NCBI RefSeq assembly: GCF_041240605.1
Contig: NZ_CP162487.1
Coordinates: 1,433,001-1,497,000, forward strand
Direction of reading: 5' to 3'
Source: Xanthomonas sp. DAR 80977
GTDB lineage: Bacteria > Pseudomonadota > Gammaproteobacteria > Xanthomonadales > Xanthomonadaceae
DNA: 64,000 nt
The notes below the pieces were generated by a model, which did not search any database, had not been told where the DNA came from, and saw only the letters and a list, made by a program, of their open reading frames with translations. Of the stretch, positions 10,673-20,001 are shown piece after piece (the first letter of the stretch is position 1; every line of letters begins with the position of its first letter). The position numbers and the translations under genes were made by a program.

Positions 10673-13063
10673 TTACAGATCCAGGGTCAGGGTCAGCCCG
10701 ACCGTGCGCGGCGCGGCGATGAACGCGCTGTCGCTGCCGTCCACGCCTTCCAGGTAGCGCTTGTCGGTGAGGTTGCTGACGTTGAGGTCCAGCTTCACGC
10801 CCTGCAGCTGCGCCGACAGCTGCGACAGGCTCAGGCCGATGTGCGCGCCGAAGGTGGTGACGCCGTCCAGGCTGTTGCTGTTGGACGCATCCAGGTAGCG
10901 CTTGCCCAGGTAGCGCCCGGAGATGCCGAACGCCCACGCCTGGCCCTGCCAGTCGGCCGAGGCCACCAGGGTGTTGCGCGGCTGCCCGATCACCTGCGAG
11001 CCGGGGGTGATCTCCAGCGCCGTGTCGCGCGCGGCGTCGCCGCTGCCCAGGTAGGTCGCCTTGTTGAAGGTGTAGGCGCCGTTGACCCGCCAGCCGTTGT
11101 CCCAGCCATAGCCCAGCGCCGCTTCCACGCCGCGCGCATGCACGCCGCCGAAGTTCTCGTAGACGCCGTCGGTCTCGCCCAGGTAGTCGATGCCGTCGAC
11201 GAAATTGGCCGGCACGTAGACGATGCGGTTGTCGAAGCGGATGTCGTACACGGTGACGCTGCCGGTCAGCGGCCAGCGGCTCATGCGCAGGCCCAGCTCG
11301 ATGTTGTCGGCGGTCTCCGGCTTGACCCGGCTCAGCGCCACCGGATCGGTCTCGCCGAGCACGCCGGAAGGAATCGCGGCGAAGTTCTGCGAGTAGCCGG
11401 CGAAGGCTTCCAGGCCCTTCACCGGGGTGGTCCAGGTCAGGCCGGCGGAGAACAGCGGATCGGAATGCGAATCCGATTCGACGTGTTCGCTGTCGCCGAT
11501 GCGGCGGTCGCGGGTCTGGTCGACGAAGAACTGCTTGACGCCCACGCGCCAGGCGAAGTCGCCGTAGCGCATCACGTCTTCCACGTAGTACATGCGCTCG
11601 TCGGTGTCGTAGCGGTCCTTGAACTGCACCCAGTACGGGGTATGGTCGAAGGCGATGTTGGTGCCGACGTTGAGCAGCCGGTGCCAGTCGCGGGTGACGC
11701 TGCGCTGGTACTTCTCCAGCCACACGCCGGCGCGCACGGTGTTGTCGATCGGGCCCAGGTCGGCGCGCCATTCGGCGTCGGCGGTGACGCCGGCGCGGTC
11801 GTTGTCGTAGTGGCTGTGGCGGTAGGACTGCACCGCCTGCGAGCCGGCCGGGTAGCAGGCCGGATCGGACTCGGCCGGCACCGTGGCGCTGCCGCTGCAG
11901 CCCGCGAGCATCGTCGCCGCCGCGCCGCTGGGGGTGACGAAGTAGATCTTGCCCAGGTCGCTGCCGCCGTACACGGTGCGCCCGCCGGTGTATTCGGATT
12001 CCGGCTTGCCGCTGCCGTCGTCGGTCACGTCCACCAGGTATGGCGGGATCCAGTCGCCGCGCCCTTCCATGCGGTGCGCGTAGCCGGCGAGCGTGGCCTT
12101 GAAGCCGTTGCCGCCGTCGAACGCGCCGCGCAGGTAGCCGAAGGTGTTCTTGCGCAGCGCGCGCGAGCCGGAGCGGTAGTTCTGGTCCAGGTAGGGGATG
12201 CCGGTCAGGGTGCCGGTCAGCAGGTCGTGCTCGGGATCGCGCGCGAACTGCTCGGGGGTGACGCTGCTGTATTCCGATTCGTCGGCGTCGTCGTAGGACA
12301 GGTAGCCGCTGAGCTTCCACGCGCCCAGGTCGCTGTCGAACTTGCCGGCCAGGTGGTCGCGGGTGGTGTGGCCGCTGCCGTCGATCCAGTCGTCGTTGCT
12401 GCTGTGCGAGGCGCTGAGCCAGGCCTTGCTGCTGCCGATCAGGCCGGTGTCGTAGCGCGCGTAGTACTTGCGCGCATCGTTGTCGCCGATGCCCGCGGCC
12501 ACGCGCACGCGCTGCGCGTCGAGCGGTTCGCCGGTCAGGTAGTTGAGCGTGCCGCCCAGCGCTTCGTTGGAGCGCGAGGCGATGTCGGCGGTGCCCTGGC
12601 TGACTTCCACCGTTTCCAGGTCCAGCGGGTCGATGAAGCGGTTGGCCTTGGAGCCGCCGCCGTAGGCCGAGCCGCCGTTGGGCAGGCCGTCGATGGTGGT
12701 GCCGATCTGCTGCGTGTCGCGGTTGCTGACGAAGCCGCGCATGCTGATCTGCGTGCCCCAGTCGGAGGAGCCGAACGCATCGGCCTCGGTCACGATCACC
12801 CCGGGCAGCTCGTTGAGCACGTCGTTGACGCTGCCCATCGCGAACTGGCGGTCCAGCATCTCCTTGCTGACGCTGGTCTTGGCGTAGGTGGTGGCCTGGC
12901 CGACGACCTGGACCTGGTCCAGGGTGGAGACCTGCTCGCCGGTATCGACCGGCGCCGCGTCAGCGCCGGCAGCGCCGGCGGCCTGGGCGTGGGCGACCAT
13001 GGCCGACAGCACCAAGGCCAGCGTGGTGCGCCGCGGGGCACGGAAACTTTTCGAAAAATTCAT
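10673..13063 (-). CDS. TonB-dependent receptor beside phospholipase C
   Basis: A 796-residue outer-membrane receptor. It has a signal peptide (after MNFSKSFRAPRRT), a TonB-box-like LDQVQVVGQA, and a plug domain (DVLNELPGVIVTEADAFGS...MRGFVSNRDTQQIGTTIDGLPNG split over several strands). This is followed by a 22-strand barrel ending in VGLTLTLDL with a terminal hydrophobic residue. Its adjacency to plcN on the same strand suggests uptake of a compound released from phospholipids or phosphate-linked nutrients; this is inference. The start at 13063 is the first ATG with a signal peptide. A 10-bp palindrome GTGTCGACAC lies 36 bp upstream at 13099-13108. Confidence 0.92.
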   Translation of the reverse strand: MNFSKSFRAPRRTTLALVLSAMVAHAQAAGAAGADAAPVDTGEQVSTLDQVQVVGQATTYAKTSVSKEMLDRQFAMGSVNDVLNELPGVIVTEADAFGSSDWGTQISMRGFVSNRDTQQIGTTIDGLPNGGSAYGGGSKANRFIDPLDLETVEVSQGTADIASRSNEALGGTLNYLTGEPLDAQRVRVAAGIGDNDARKYYARYDTGLIGSSKAWLSASHSSNDDWIDGSGHTTRDHLAGKFDSDLGAWKLSGYLSYDDADESEYSSVTPEQFARDPEHDLLTGTLTGIPYLDQNYRSGSRALRKNTFGYLRGAFDGGNGFKATLAGYAHRMEGRGDWIPPYLVDVTDDGSGKPESEYTGGRTVYGGSDLGKIYFVTPSGAAATMLAGCSGSATVPAESDPACYPAGSQAVQSYRHSHYDNDRAGVTADAEWRADLGPIDNTVRAGVWLEKYQRSVTRDWHRLLNVGTNIAFDHTPYWVQFKDRYDTDERMYYVEDVMRYGDFAWRVGVKQFFVDQTRDRRIGDSEHVESDSHSDPLFSAGLTWTTPVKGLEAFAGYSQNFAAIPSGVLGETDPVALSRVKPETADNIELGLRMSRWPLTGSVTVYDIRFDNRIVYVPANFVDGIDYLGETDGVYENFGGVHARGVEAALGYGWDNGWRVNGAYTFNKATYLGSGDAARDTALEITPGSQVIGQPRNTLVASADWQGQAWAFGISGRYLGKRYLDASNSNSLDGVTTFGAHIGLSLSQLSAQLQGVKLDLNVSNLTDKRYLEGVDGSDSAFIAAPRTVGLTLTLDL

Positions 13064-13208
13064 CAAAGGTGAACGCTTGCATGTGGGGGACCGTGATGGT
13101 GTCGACACATGGTTGCGTGGGTGTGACTGCCGGCTTGCGGCTCTGTGCGCATGCATCCGCAAGATGGCGCGGTGTGTCGGCTTGCCGGCGCGATACGTGC
13201 TGTGGATG

Positions 13209-13376
13209 TTCCTTCTCCCGTCGGGACCATGGCCCCCTTTGGGGGGAAGGTGCCCCGAAAGGGCAGATGAGGGTACGTGCGCAGCCTCGTGCACCCGAAT
13301 CAGCGAGACGCTGCGCGCCGTACTCTCACCCCAACCCCTCGCCCGAGGGGAGAGGGGGCTATGCGCACCGCGGCTG
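13209..13376. repeat. 168-bp tandem repeat, unit 1
   Basis: The unit begins TTCCTTCTCCCGTCGGGACC and includes the inverted pieces CCCC(T)nGGGG and ACCCCTCGCCCGAGGGGAGA. It recurs at 13377 and, truncated, at 13546. The identity between units is high by eye with scattered substitutions. It lies in the 700-bp gap upstream of the TonB receptor. Confidence 0.85.
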
Positions 13377-13545
13377 TTCCTTCTCCCGTCGGGACCATGG
13401 CCCCTTTTGGGGGGGGGAAGGTGCCCCGAAGGGGCGGATGAGGGTAAGGGTGCAGCCTCGTGCACCCGAATCACGAGACGCTTCGCGCCTTACCCTCACC
13501 CCAACCCCTCTCCCGGTGGGAGAGGGGCTATGCGCGCTGCGGTTG
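13377..13545. repeat. 168-bp tandem repeat, unit 2
   Basis: Second complete unit (169 bp). It again starts with TTCCTTCTCCCGTCGGGACC and ends with the hairpin-forming ACCCCTCTCCCGGTGGGAGA then GGGG. Confidence 0.85.
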
Positions 13546-13625
13546 TTCCTTCTCCCCATCGGGACCATGGCCCCTTTTTGGGGGGAAGGTGGCCCGTAGT
13601 GCCGGATGAGGGTAGGTGCGCAGCC
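13546..13625. repeat. 168-bp tandem repeat, truncated unit 3
   Basis: About 80 bp of a third unit (TTCCTTCTCCCCATCGGGAC onward to the GGATGAGGGTAGGTGCGCAG stretch), after which similarity stops. More diverged than units 1 and 2. Confidence 0.75.
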
Positions 13626-13709
13626 CAATCCCCCTGCCAGCCAGCGCTACCATCGTCGTCGCCATGGCCTCGGCAGGCGCCGGCCTGGCGGCCAAGCCGA
13701 CCGCATCGC

Positions 13710-13737
13710 TTGAAAGCCTGCGCCCGGGCCCCATACT
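13710..13737 (+). promoter_or_regulatory. Candidate sigma-70 promoter of the FmdB gene
   Basis: TTGAAA at 13710-13715 and CATACT at 13732-13737 are separated by 16 bp, 32 bp before the FmdB start codon. The fit to the consensus is 4-5 of 6 at each box. Confidence 0.5.
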
Positions 13738-13769
13738 GGCTGCCTCGTTCTTCTCGCGTTTTTGCCGCC

Positions 13770-14111
13770 ATGCCGATCTATGCCTTCCAATGTGCCGAGT
13801 GCGGTCACAGCTTCGACCGCCTGCAGAAGCTGTCCGATCCCGATCCGGAAACCTGCCCGTCCTGCGGCGCGCCCGCGGTCAAGCGGCAGCTGACCGCGCC
13901 GTCGTTCCGCTTGTCCGGCAGCGGCTGGTACGAGACCGACTTCAAGAAGGACGGCGACAAGAAGCGCAACCTGGCCGAGTCCGGCAGCAGCGCCAGTACC
14001 GGCGAGACCAAGCCGGCCGCCGCGGCGGCCTCCACCGACAGCGCGGCCAAGCCTGCGGCCGCGGCCACCGCGGCCACGCCGGCGCCGGCGGCCAAGCCCG
14101 CGGCGACCTGA
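13770..14111 (+). CDS. FmdB-family zinc-ribbon protein
   Basis: A 113-residue protein. The N-terminal 50 residues form an FmdB zinc ribbon with two CxxC knuckles (YAFQCAECGHSFDRL and ETCPSCGAP) and the family's MPIYAFQC start and TAPSFRLSGSGWYETDF end. The rest is a low-complexity tail of Ala, Lys, Pro and Thr. The family is annotated as putative regulators, but function is not established. The gene stands alone, with a candidate promoter upstream and a strong terminator downstream. No clear Shine-Dalgarno sequence precedes the ATG. Confidence 0.88.
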   Translation: MPIYAFQCAECGHSFDRLQKLSDPDPETCPSCGAPAVKRQLTAPSFRLSGSGWYETDFKKDGDKKRNLAESGSSASTGETKPAAAAASTDSAAKPAAAATAATPAPAAKPAAT

Positions 14112-14125
14112 AACCCATTACCCGA

Positions 14126-14167
14126 AAACGCGAACGGCCCGGAGTCGCCTCCGGGCCGTTCGCGTTT
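14126..14167. terminator. Bidirectional intrinsic terminator
   Basis: A perfect 19-bp stem (AAACGCGAACGGCCCGGAG, loop TCGC, complement) lies between the convergent FmdB and DUF3011 genes. A-rich and T-rich ends on either side suit termination from both directions. Confidence 0.85.
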
Positions 14168-14181
14168 CTGGCCAGGAAGGG

Positions 14182-15144
14182 TCAGCGGGCGCCGAAGCGT
14201 GCCCGGCAGCCTTCCTTGACCCACACCGCATTGCCCTCGTAGCCCCAGTTGCGGCCTTCGATGCAGGCGGTGCCGGACAGCTGCTGGATCACCGCCGGGC
14301 GGCCCTGGCCACGGTCCCAGGCGCAACTGCGCAGGCGCTTGTCGTCGCTGCTGCAGGTCACCGAGTAGTCGCCGCCGGACGGCGGACGGCCCGGACCCCA
14401 GCCGCCACCGCCGCCGCCCCGGCCCTCGGCGAATTCGCCGCGGCAGCCATCGTCCACCCACACCGCGCCGTCGCGCTGGCCCCAGGTGCGGCCCTCGATG
14501 CAGCGGGTATCGGACAGCTGCCGCACCAGCACCGCATTGCGCCAGCCGGTGTTGCAGACGCGCTGGCGCTGGTCCTGGCTCTCGCAGCGGATGCTGCCGC
14601 CGGGACCGGGGCCGGGGCCGGGACCAGGGCCGCCGCCATCGCCCCAGCCGCCGCGGCCTTCGGCGAAGCGGCCGCGGCAGCCGCGGTCCACCCACACCAC
14701 GCCGGGGCCGGAACCCCAGGTCTGGCCCTCGATGCACGGCGAATCCGACAGCGCGCCGACCAGCCGCGCGCGGCCGCGGAACGGGGTCGCGCACTGGCGG
14801 CGCTTGCGGTCGTTGCTGGAGCAGGCGATGGTCTGCGCGTTGAACCCCGGCTGCGGCCGCCACTGGCCGTTGCTGCCGCGCAGCGAGGTGGAGATGTCCT
14901 GCTGGATGCGGCCGAAGCCCCAGCCGCGGTCGATCTGGTCCAGGTAGAACTCCAGCTGGTCGTCGGGGATCTGCCGGCCGCGCGTCTGGTCGGCGTACTC
15001 GCGCTCGATCACCCGCACCCGGCTCGGCACCGACAGCTGCCGCAGGTCCTCCGGCGCATAGGCGCGCGCGCTTTGCGCGGCCGCCGGCCCGCTGGCCACG
15101 GCCAGCCCGGCCACCAATAACCAACCGCTCAATCGCTTCAACAT
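14182..15144 (-). CDS. Secreted protein with three DUF3011 repeats
   Basis: A 320-residue exported protein. It has a Sec signal peptide (MLKRLSGWLLVAGLAVASGPAAAQ), an N-terminal domain of about 75 residues, then three DUF3011 units. Each unit has the signature C-x-S/D-x...RRxC...QLS-x-x-x-CIEG-x-x-WG...VWV-x-x-GCRxxFAEGR. The linker between units 1 and 2 is a run of Gly-Pro pairs and the next is Gly-rich. The paired cysteines in each unit suggest disulfides in the periplasm or outside. Function unknown. GGAGGGGA precedes the ATG closely, and on the same strand TATAGT is a possible -10 element. Confidence 0.85.
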   Translation of the reverse strand: MLKRLSGWLLVAGLAVASGPAAAQSARAYAPEDLRQLSVPSRVRVIEREYADQTRGRQIPDDQLEFYLDQIDRGWGFGRIQQDISTSLRGSNGQWRPQPGFNAQTIACSSNDRKRRQCATPFRGRARLVGALSDSPCIEGQTWGSGPGVVWVDRGCRGRFAEGRGGWGDGGGPGPGPGPGPGGSIRCESQDQRQRVCNTGWRNAVLVRQLSDTRCIEGRTWGQRDGAVWVDDGCRGEFAEGRGGGGGGWGPGRPPSGGDYSVTCSSDDKRLRSCAWDRGQGRPAVIQQLSGTACIEGRNWGYEGNAVWVKEGCRARFGAR

Positions 15145-15302
15145 GGGTCCCCTCCGATGCCCGTGAATGTGGGCGGACTATAGCCTCACGCTCACTTAAG
15201 GCCGGGTGAGCCGGGGCGCGATTTGCCCGAGCCGGCGCCGCGCCGCAGAATATCCGGCTTGCCGGCGCGTTCTGCGCCGGCGGTCCCTCCTTGGAGTTTG
15301 CG

Positions 15303-17060
15303 ATGCGTACCCACTTCTGCGGCCTGGTCGACGAGACCCTGATCGGCCAAACCGTCACCCTGGCCGGCTGGACCGATGTCGCCCGCAATCTCGGCGGCGT
15401 CTGCTTCATCGACCTGCGCGACCACGAGGGCATCGTGCAGGTGACGGTGGAGCCGGAGAGCGCGGAGGTGTTCGCGGTCGCCGCCTCGCTGGGCTACGAG
15501 GACGTGCTGCAGGTCGAAGGCGTGGTGCGCGCGCGGCACGCGGTCAACGACAAGCTGCGCAGCGGCAAGGTCGAGGTGATCGCCACCCGCATCAGCGTGC
15601 TCAACAAGGCCGCGCCGCTGCCGTTCCACGCGCACGAGAACCCGGGCGAGGAAACCCGCCTGAAGTACCGTTACCTGGACCTGCGCCGCCCGGAGATGCA
15701 GCGCATGCAGCGCACCCGCATCAAGCTGGTGCAGGCGCTGCGCCGCTACCTGGACGAGCGCGGCTTCCAGGACATCGAGACCCCGATCCTGACCAAGGCC
15801 ACCCCGGAAGGCGCGCGCGACTTCCTGGTGCCGGCGCGCATGCATCCGGGCGAGTTCTACGCGCTGCCGCAGTCGCCGCAGCTGTTCAAGCAGATCCTGA
15901 TGGTGGCCGGCTTCGACCGCTACTACCAGATCGCGCGCTGCTTCCGCGACGAGGCGCTGCGCGCCGACCGCCAGCTCGAGTTCACCCAGCTGGACATGGA
16001 GTTCGCCTTCGTGCGCGAGCGCGACGTGCAGGACGCGGTCGAGCAGATGATCCGCCACATCTTCAAGGAAGTGGTGGACGTGGAGCTGGCCGCCGAGTTC
16101 CCGCGCATGACCTGGGCCGAGGCAATGCGCCGCTTCGGTTCGGACAAGCCGGACCTGCGCATCGGCCTGGAGCTGGTCGACGTGGCCGACCTGGTCAAGG
16201 GCAGCGAATTCAAGGTGTTCGCCGATGCCTCCGCCGATGCCGACGGCCGCGTCGCCGCGCTGCGCATCCCCGGCGGCGCCAGCCTGTCGCGCAAGCAGAT
16301 CGACGACTACGCCGCGCACGCGGCCAAGTACGGCGCCAAGGGCCTGGCCTACATTAAGATCGCCGACAACGGCGAGGTCAGTTCGCCGATCGCCAAGTTC
16401 TTCGGCGAAGACGCCTTCGCCGCGCTGGTCAAGCACATCGGCGCCGGCAACGGCGACATCGTGTTCTTCGGCGCCGGCGGCTACAACAAGGTCTCCGACT
16501 TCATGGGCGCGCTGCGGCTGAAGGCCGGCAAGGACTTCGGCCTGGTCGCCGAGGGCTGGGCGCCGCTGTGGGTCACCGACTTCCCGATGTTCGAATGGGA
16601 CGAGGAAGCGCAGCGCTATGTCGCCCTGCATCACCCCTTCACCGCGCCGGCGGTGGACGACATCGGCGAGCTGCGCACGCATGCCAGGACCGCGGTGTCG
16701 CGCGGCTACGACATGGTGCTCAACGGCAACGAGATCGGCGGCGGCTCGATCCGTATCCACCGCCCGGAGATGCAGAGCGCGGTGTTCGAACTGCTCGGCA
16801 TCGGCGCCGAGGAAGCGCGCGCCAAGTTCGGCTTCCTGCTCGACGCGCTGAACTACGGCGCGCCGCCGCACGGCGGCATCGCCTTCGGCATCGACCGCAT
16901 CGCCGCGCTGATGGCCGGCACCGAATCGATCCGCGACGTGATCCCGTTCCCCAAGACCACCGGCGCGCAGGACCTGATGACCGACGCGCCGTCGCCGATC
17001 GCCGACGCGCAGCTGGCCGAAGTGCACGTGCAGGTGCGCGCCAAGCCGGTGCAGGGCTGA
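15303..17060 (+). CDS. aspS: Aspartyl-tRNA synthetase
   Basis: A 585-residue class IIb synthetase that charges tRNA-Asp. The N-terminal OB-fold anticodon-binding domain (residues 1-105, [20 protein letters not shown]) is followed by the catalytic domain with motif 1 around [20 protein letters not shown] and motif 2 [22 protein letters not shown] insertion domain follows (about 290-410). Motif 3 is [15 protein letters not shown] near the C-terminus. Length is typical of the bacterial enzyme. The start at 15303 has TTGGAG 8 nt upstream; an in-frame TTG 4 codons earlier is less likely. Confidence 0.97.
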   Translation: MRTHFCGLVDETLIGQTVTLAGWTDVARNLGGVCFIDLRDHEGIVQVTVEPESAEVFAVAASLGYEDVLQVEGVVRARHAVNDKLRSGKVEVIATRISVLNKAAPLPFHAHENPGEETRLKYRYLDLRRPEMQRMQRTRIKLVQALRRYLDERGFQDIETPILTKATPEGARDFLVPARMHPGEFYALPQSPQLFKQILMVAGFDRYYQIARCFRDEALRADRQLEFTQLDMEFAFVRERDVQDAVEQMIRHIFKEVVDVELAAEFPRMTWAEAMRRFGSDKPDLRIGLELVDVADLVKGSEFKVFADASADADGRVAALRIPGGASLSRKQIDDYAAHAAKYGAKGLAYIKIADNGEVSSPIAKFFGEDAFAALVKHIGAGNGDIVFFGAGGYNKVSDFMGALRLKAGKDFGLVAEGWAPLWVTDFPMFEWDEEAQRYVALHHPFTAPAVDDIGELRTHARTAVSRGYDMVLNGNEIGGGSIRIHRPEMQSAVFELLGIGAEEARAKFGFLLDALNYGAPPHGGIAFGIDRIAALMAGTESIRDVIPFPKTTGAQDLMTDAPSPIADAQLAEVHVQVRAKPVQG

Positions 17061-17063
17061 GCG

Positions 17064-17579
17064 ATGGCATTGGCGATCCGCCAGGCCACGCCGGACGACG
17101 CCGCCACGCTGGCGGCGCTGGCCGCGGCCACCTTCACCGAGACCTTCGGCCACCTGTACTCGCCGCAGGACCTGCATGGCTTCCTCGCCGAGACCTACAC
17201 CGCCGAGCGCCAGCGCACCATCCTGCAGCACCCGGACTACGCGGTCTGGCTGCTGGAGGACGACGGCGTGGCGGTGGGCCACGCCGCGGCCGGCCCCTGC
17301 GGCCTGCCGCACGCGGACGTGCGCCCCGGCGACGGCGAACTGAAGCGGCTGTACCTGCTGCGTTCGCACCAGAACAGCGGCTGGGGCAGCCGCCTGTTCG
17401 AGACCGCGCTGGCCTGGCTGGAGCGCGAAGGCCCGCGCACGCTGTGGATCGGCGTGTGGTCGGAGAACTTCGGCGCGCAGCGCTTCTACGCGCGCTACGG
17501 CTTCGAGCAGGTCGGCACCTACGAGTTCCCGGTCGGGCAGACCCGCGACCTGGAGTTCATCCTGCGCCGCGCGCCGTGA
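17064..17579 (+). CDS. GNAT-family N-acetyltransferase
   Basis: A 171-residue GNAT enzyme that transfers acetyl from acetyl-CoA to an unknown amine. It has the N-terminal strand-helix IRQATPDDAATLAALAAATF. The acetyl-CoA loop motif is in ELKRLYLLRSHQNSGWGSRLFE (the Q/R-x-x-G-x-G/A equivalent is QNSGWGS), and the C-terminal NFGAQRFYARYGFEQVGTYEF is typical of the family. It starts 3 nt after the aspS stop, so the two genes are likely co-transcribed. Confidence 0.9.
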   Translation: MALAIRQATPDDAATLAALAAATFTETFGHLYSPQDLHGFLAETYTAERQRTILQHPDYAVWLLEDDGVAVGHAAAGPCGLPHADVRPGDGELKRLYLLRSHQNSGWGSRLFETALAWLEREGPRTLWIGVWSENFGAQRFYARYGFEQVGTYEFPVGQTRDLEFILRRAP

Positions 17580-17793
17580 TATAGCCCGTTAAGGGATGCA
17601 TCGGCGGGGCTGTAGAGTATTTGCGTGGCCTGCTCGCCGATTGCAGGCCGATCATGCAGGCAGTGCGATGCTCCCTAATCCCTCACTCGCTTTGTCCCCA
17701 TCGGATGCATACGCAAGAACGCAGCGATTTGTTCGGAGATGCAGCTGTACTCTCTCTCACGCAGACACGCAGGTATCCGTCTCGGCAACGGTG
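17580..17793. other. Intergenic region between convergent genes
   Basis: A 214-bp gap of lower G+C than its surroundings, joining the acetyltransferase end to the metalloprotease end. I see no gene, strong hairpin or known repeat in it. Base composition changes here, which fits the edge of an acquired segment. Confidence 0.4.
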
Positions 17794-20001
17794 CTAGTTG
17801 GACTGTACTTCCCACGTCTGGTTTGGATTGCCAAGGCAGTCCCACATCTGTACGCGCGCGCCATTGGCAGTGCCGCCGGCAGAGTCGTCAAGGCACCTGT
17901 TGTTCAAATCGCTGCGAATCTGTCCACGGATGCGCCAGGTTTGCGCCTGGCTTCCATTGCAGGTCGCCATGACGATCGGGCTGCCGTTCGTGCCATAGCC
18001 GCCACTGGCTTCAAGACAGTTTCCGCCATAGCCGATGAGCGAACCATTCGGGCCCAACGCCCATTTTTGGTTCTTGGTTCCTGAGCAGTCCCATAACTGC
18101 ACCGGGGTGCCGCTGTAAACGCTGTAGTTGGCGACGTCCAGGCACCTGCCGGTGGAGACCTGAATTGCCCCGGTTGCAGGATCAAATTGCCATATCTGAT
18201 TGGCGCCGCCCAGGTTGTCCCAGGTCTGGAGGTGCGCGCCGTTGCCCGTGCCCCTGTTGGTCACGTCCAATACCTTGCCGCCGCTGGCGATAATCGAGGA
18301 GGTCCGAAAACTCCAGCGCTGGTTGGGGGAGTTGAGGAACTGATAAAGCTGGATCCGCGCGCCAACGTTGGCATTCACTCCCTCGATATCAAGGACTTTG
18401 TCGGTGCCGTAACTGCGCAGCGATCGGCCCTGGCTCTGCCAATGCCACTTTTGCTGCCGTAAGCCATTGCATCCCCAGACCTGGATTGGAGCGGTATTAT
18501 CGGTCCGGCCATTCGTCACGTCCAAGCACTTGCCAGAAGGGCCGACAATCTGTCCGGGCGAACTAGAGTCGTCGAACGGCACCACAGTTGCCCGGAACTG
18601 AACGATGTTGGGTACGGTGGTTAGGAATGCCGTCGCGTTATCGGCTTGGGAGGCAATACCGCAGGACTGTCCGTAGCATCCCTGGATGACCGGCGACGAG
18701 TAGATGTTGACCTCGCGTTGACCATTGACGGCGTATGCCATCACCGTATGGAAGCTGCCCACGTCGCTACGATGTCCGTAGTTGAATCCGGTTTCTTGGC
18801 CGGTTTCCCGTTGGTGATTCGATCCGAGCAGGTGTCCCAGTTCATGCCCCAATGTGGTTGGTGGACAGTAGTAGTTCCCATCGGTGCCGTCGGAAACAAC
18901 CGCGTACGCGTAACGCGAATCGGTTCCTCCGTTCACCCATGCGATGCCACAATTATTTTGGCTGGCATTATTGAAGCGGCGGACCAGGCCGACCAGGTCG
19001 GCGCCGTAGTTCTCGCGCACCTGGCGAATCGGGCGGAATGCGTCGTTGGACGCCTGGATCCAGGTCAGTTCGTCCAGCGCCTGGCCATTGTCGTTGTTGT
19101 TGGTGTAGCCGACTTCTATGATGCCGACCAGGCGATAGCGCGCCTGCACGTTGGCATTGGCGAAGGCCTGGTTGGCGACCTCGACGAGATTGGTCAGCAC
19201 CGTTTCTATGGCCGACTCGCCGCCCCGATATGCTTTGTAGTCCGGCGTGTAACCCAATACGACGTCGATCGTATTGGTCGAGGTGGTGCCGGCTGCGGCA
19301 TTCACCTGTGCCAGGCTCGCATAGTCGGCGATGGCGCCGGTTCCGGCCGCCAGCGGCGTCGCGTCGGCAGTCGGCAGCATCTGCCGTGCGTCGCCGCGCC
19401 TGCTGGGTGCCGCCGATCGCAATTCGACTTCGGATGCGGCCATGACATAGGGCTGGCCATCAACGGTGGAAATCCGGTAGACCTTGCCGCCGCTGCTGCC
19501 GAGCGAACCGAACACCGCGTTCTTGCCGAAGGTGATGACCGATTCCTCGCCTACCTGGGAGCCCGGCAGGCGGCCTACCCAGGTCCAGTTGCCGTTCTTG
19601 CCTTCGGTGTGACGGACGTAATCCATCTGCAGCCGGGTGCCGTCCGGCGCGATGATCGTCATCGCGCCCTCCATCGTGGCTCTCAACGCATAACGTTCGC
19701 TGATGCGTGCAGGATAGAGTGCGAATGGCCCGTCTCGGCGCGGCGCGGCGTGGCTGTCATAGGTGACCAGCGTGCCGTTGTCTGGCGCATCGAAGTTCGC
19801 CGAGACGCCTGCAACCGGTGCCGATACGCCAAGGGCGGGGCCGCGAACGAGTGGGGTCGCGGCAGGCACTGATCCCTGCGCGGTGGCCTGGCCATCTGTC
19901 GACGAAGACGGAGGCGCTCCGGCTTTGGACACGCAACCGCCAAGCCAGATCCCGGCCGCAATGGCAACGCACGATGCCCAAATGATGCCTTTGTTATGCA
20001 T
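17794..20001 (-). CDS. Lipoprotein metzincin metalloprotease with two ricin-B lectin domains
   Basis: A 735-residue protein. A lipoprotein signal (GIIWASCVAIAAGIWLGGC, Cys23) precedes a long propeptide-like region. The zinc-protease domain has HELGHLLGSNH at residues 386-396, a full metzincin HExxHxxGxxH, with a candidate Met-turn (SFHTVMAYAV). NNCGIAWVNG just before is typical of reprolysin-like bacterial proteases. Residues from about 475 onward form two ricin-B beta-trefoils with six QxW motifs (QKW, QRW, QIW, QKW, QTW, QTW). It probably acts at or outside the outer membrane on a glycosylated or polymer-bound substrate. G+C content is lower than the neighbours, suggesting transfer. Confidence 0.88.
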   Translation of the reverse strand: MHNKGIIWASCVAIAAGIWLGGCVSKAGAPPSSSTDGQATAQGSVPAATPLVRGPALGVSAPVAGVSANFDAPDNGTLVTYDSHAAPRRDGPFALYPARISERYALRATMEGAMTIIAPDGTRLQMDYVRHTEGKNGNWTWVGRLPGSQVGEESVITFGKNAVFGSLGSSGGKVYRISTVDGQPYVMAASEVELRSAAPSRRGDARQMLPTADATPLAAGTGAIADYASLAQVNAAAGTTSTNTIDVVLGYTPDYKAYRGGESAIETVLTNLVEVANQAFANANVQARYRLVGIIEVGYTNNNDNGQALDELTWIQASNDAFRPIRQVRENYGADLVGLVRRFNNASQNNCGIAWVNGGTDSRYAYAVVSDGTDGNYYCPPTTLGHELGHLLGSNHQRETGQETGFNYGHRSDVGSFHTVMAYAVNGQREVNIYSSPVIQGCYGQSCGIASQADNATAFLTTVPNIVQFRATVVPFDDSSSPGQIVGPSGKCLDVTNGRTDNTAPIQVWGCNGLRQQKWHWQSQGRSLRSYGTDKVLDIEGVNANVGARIQLYQFLNSPNQRWSFRTSSIIASGGKVLDVTNRGTGNGAHLQTWDNLGGANQIWQFDPATGAIQVSTGRCLDVANYSVYSGTPVQLWDCSGTKNQKWALGPNGSLIGYGGNCLEASGGYGTNGSPIVMATCNGSQAQTWRIRGQIRSDLNNRCLDDSAGGTANGARVQMWDCLGNPNQTWEVQSN

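Noticed and set aside
8124..12320. A 1398-codon open frame on the minus strand across plcN and the TonB receptor
   Set aside because: It is out of frame with two recognised genes and Arg/Ala-rich, a typical shadow in 70% G+C DNA.
13209..13625. Possible CRISPR or gene duplication at the 168-bp repeats
   Set aside because: The units are nearly identical along their whole length with no unique spacer and contain no protein-like frame.
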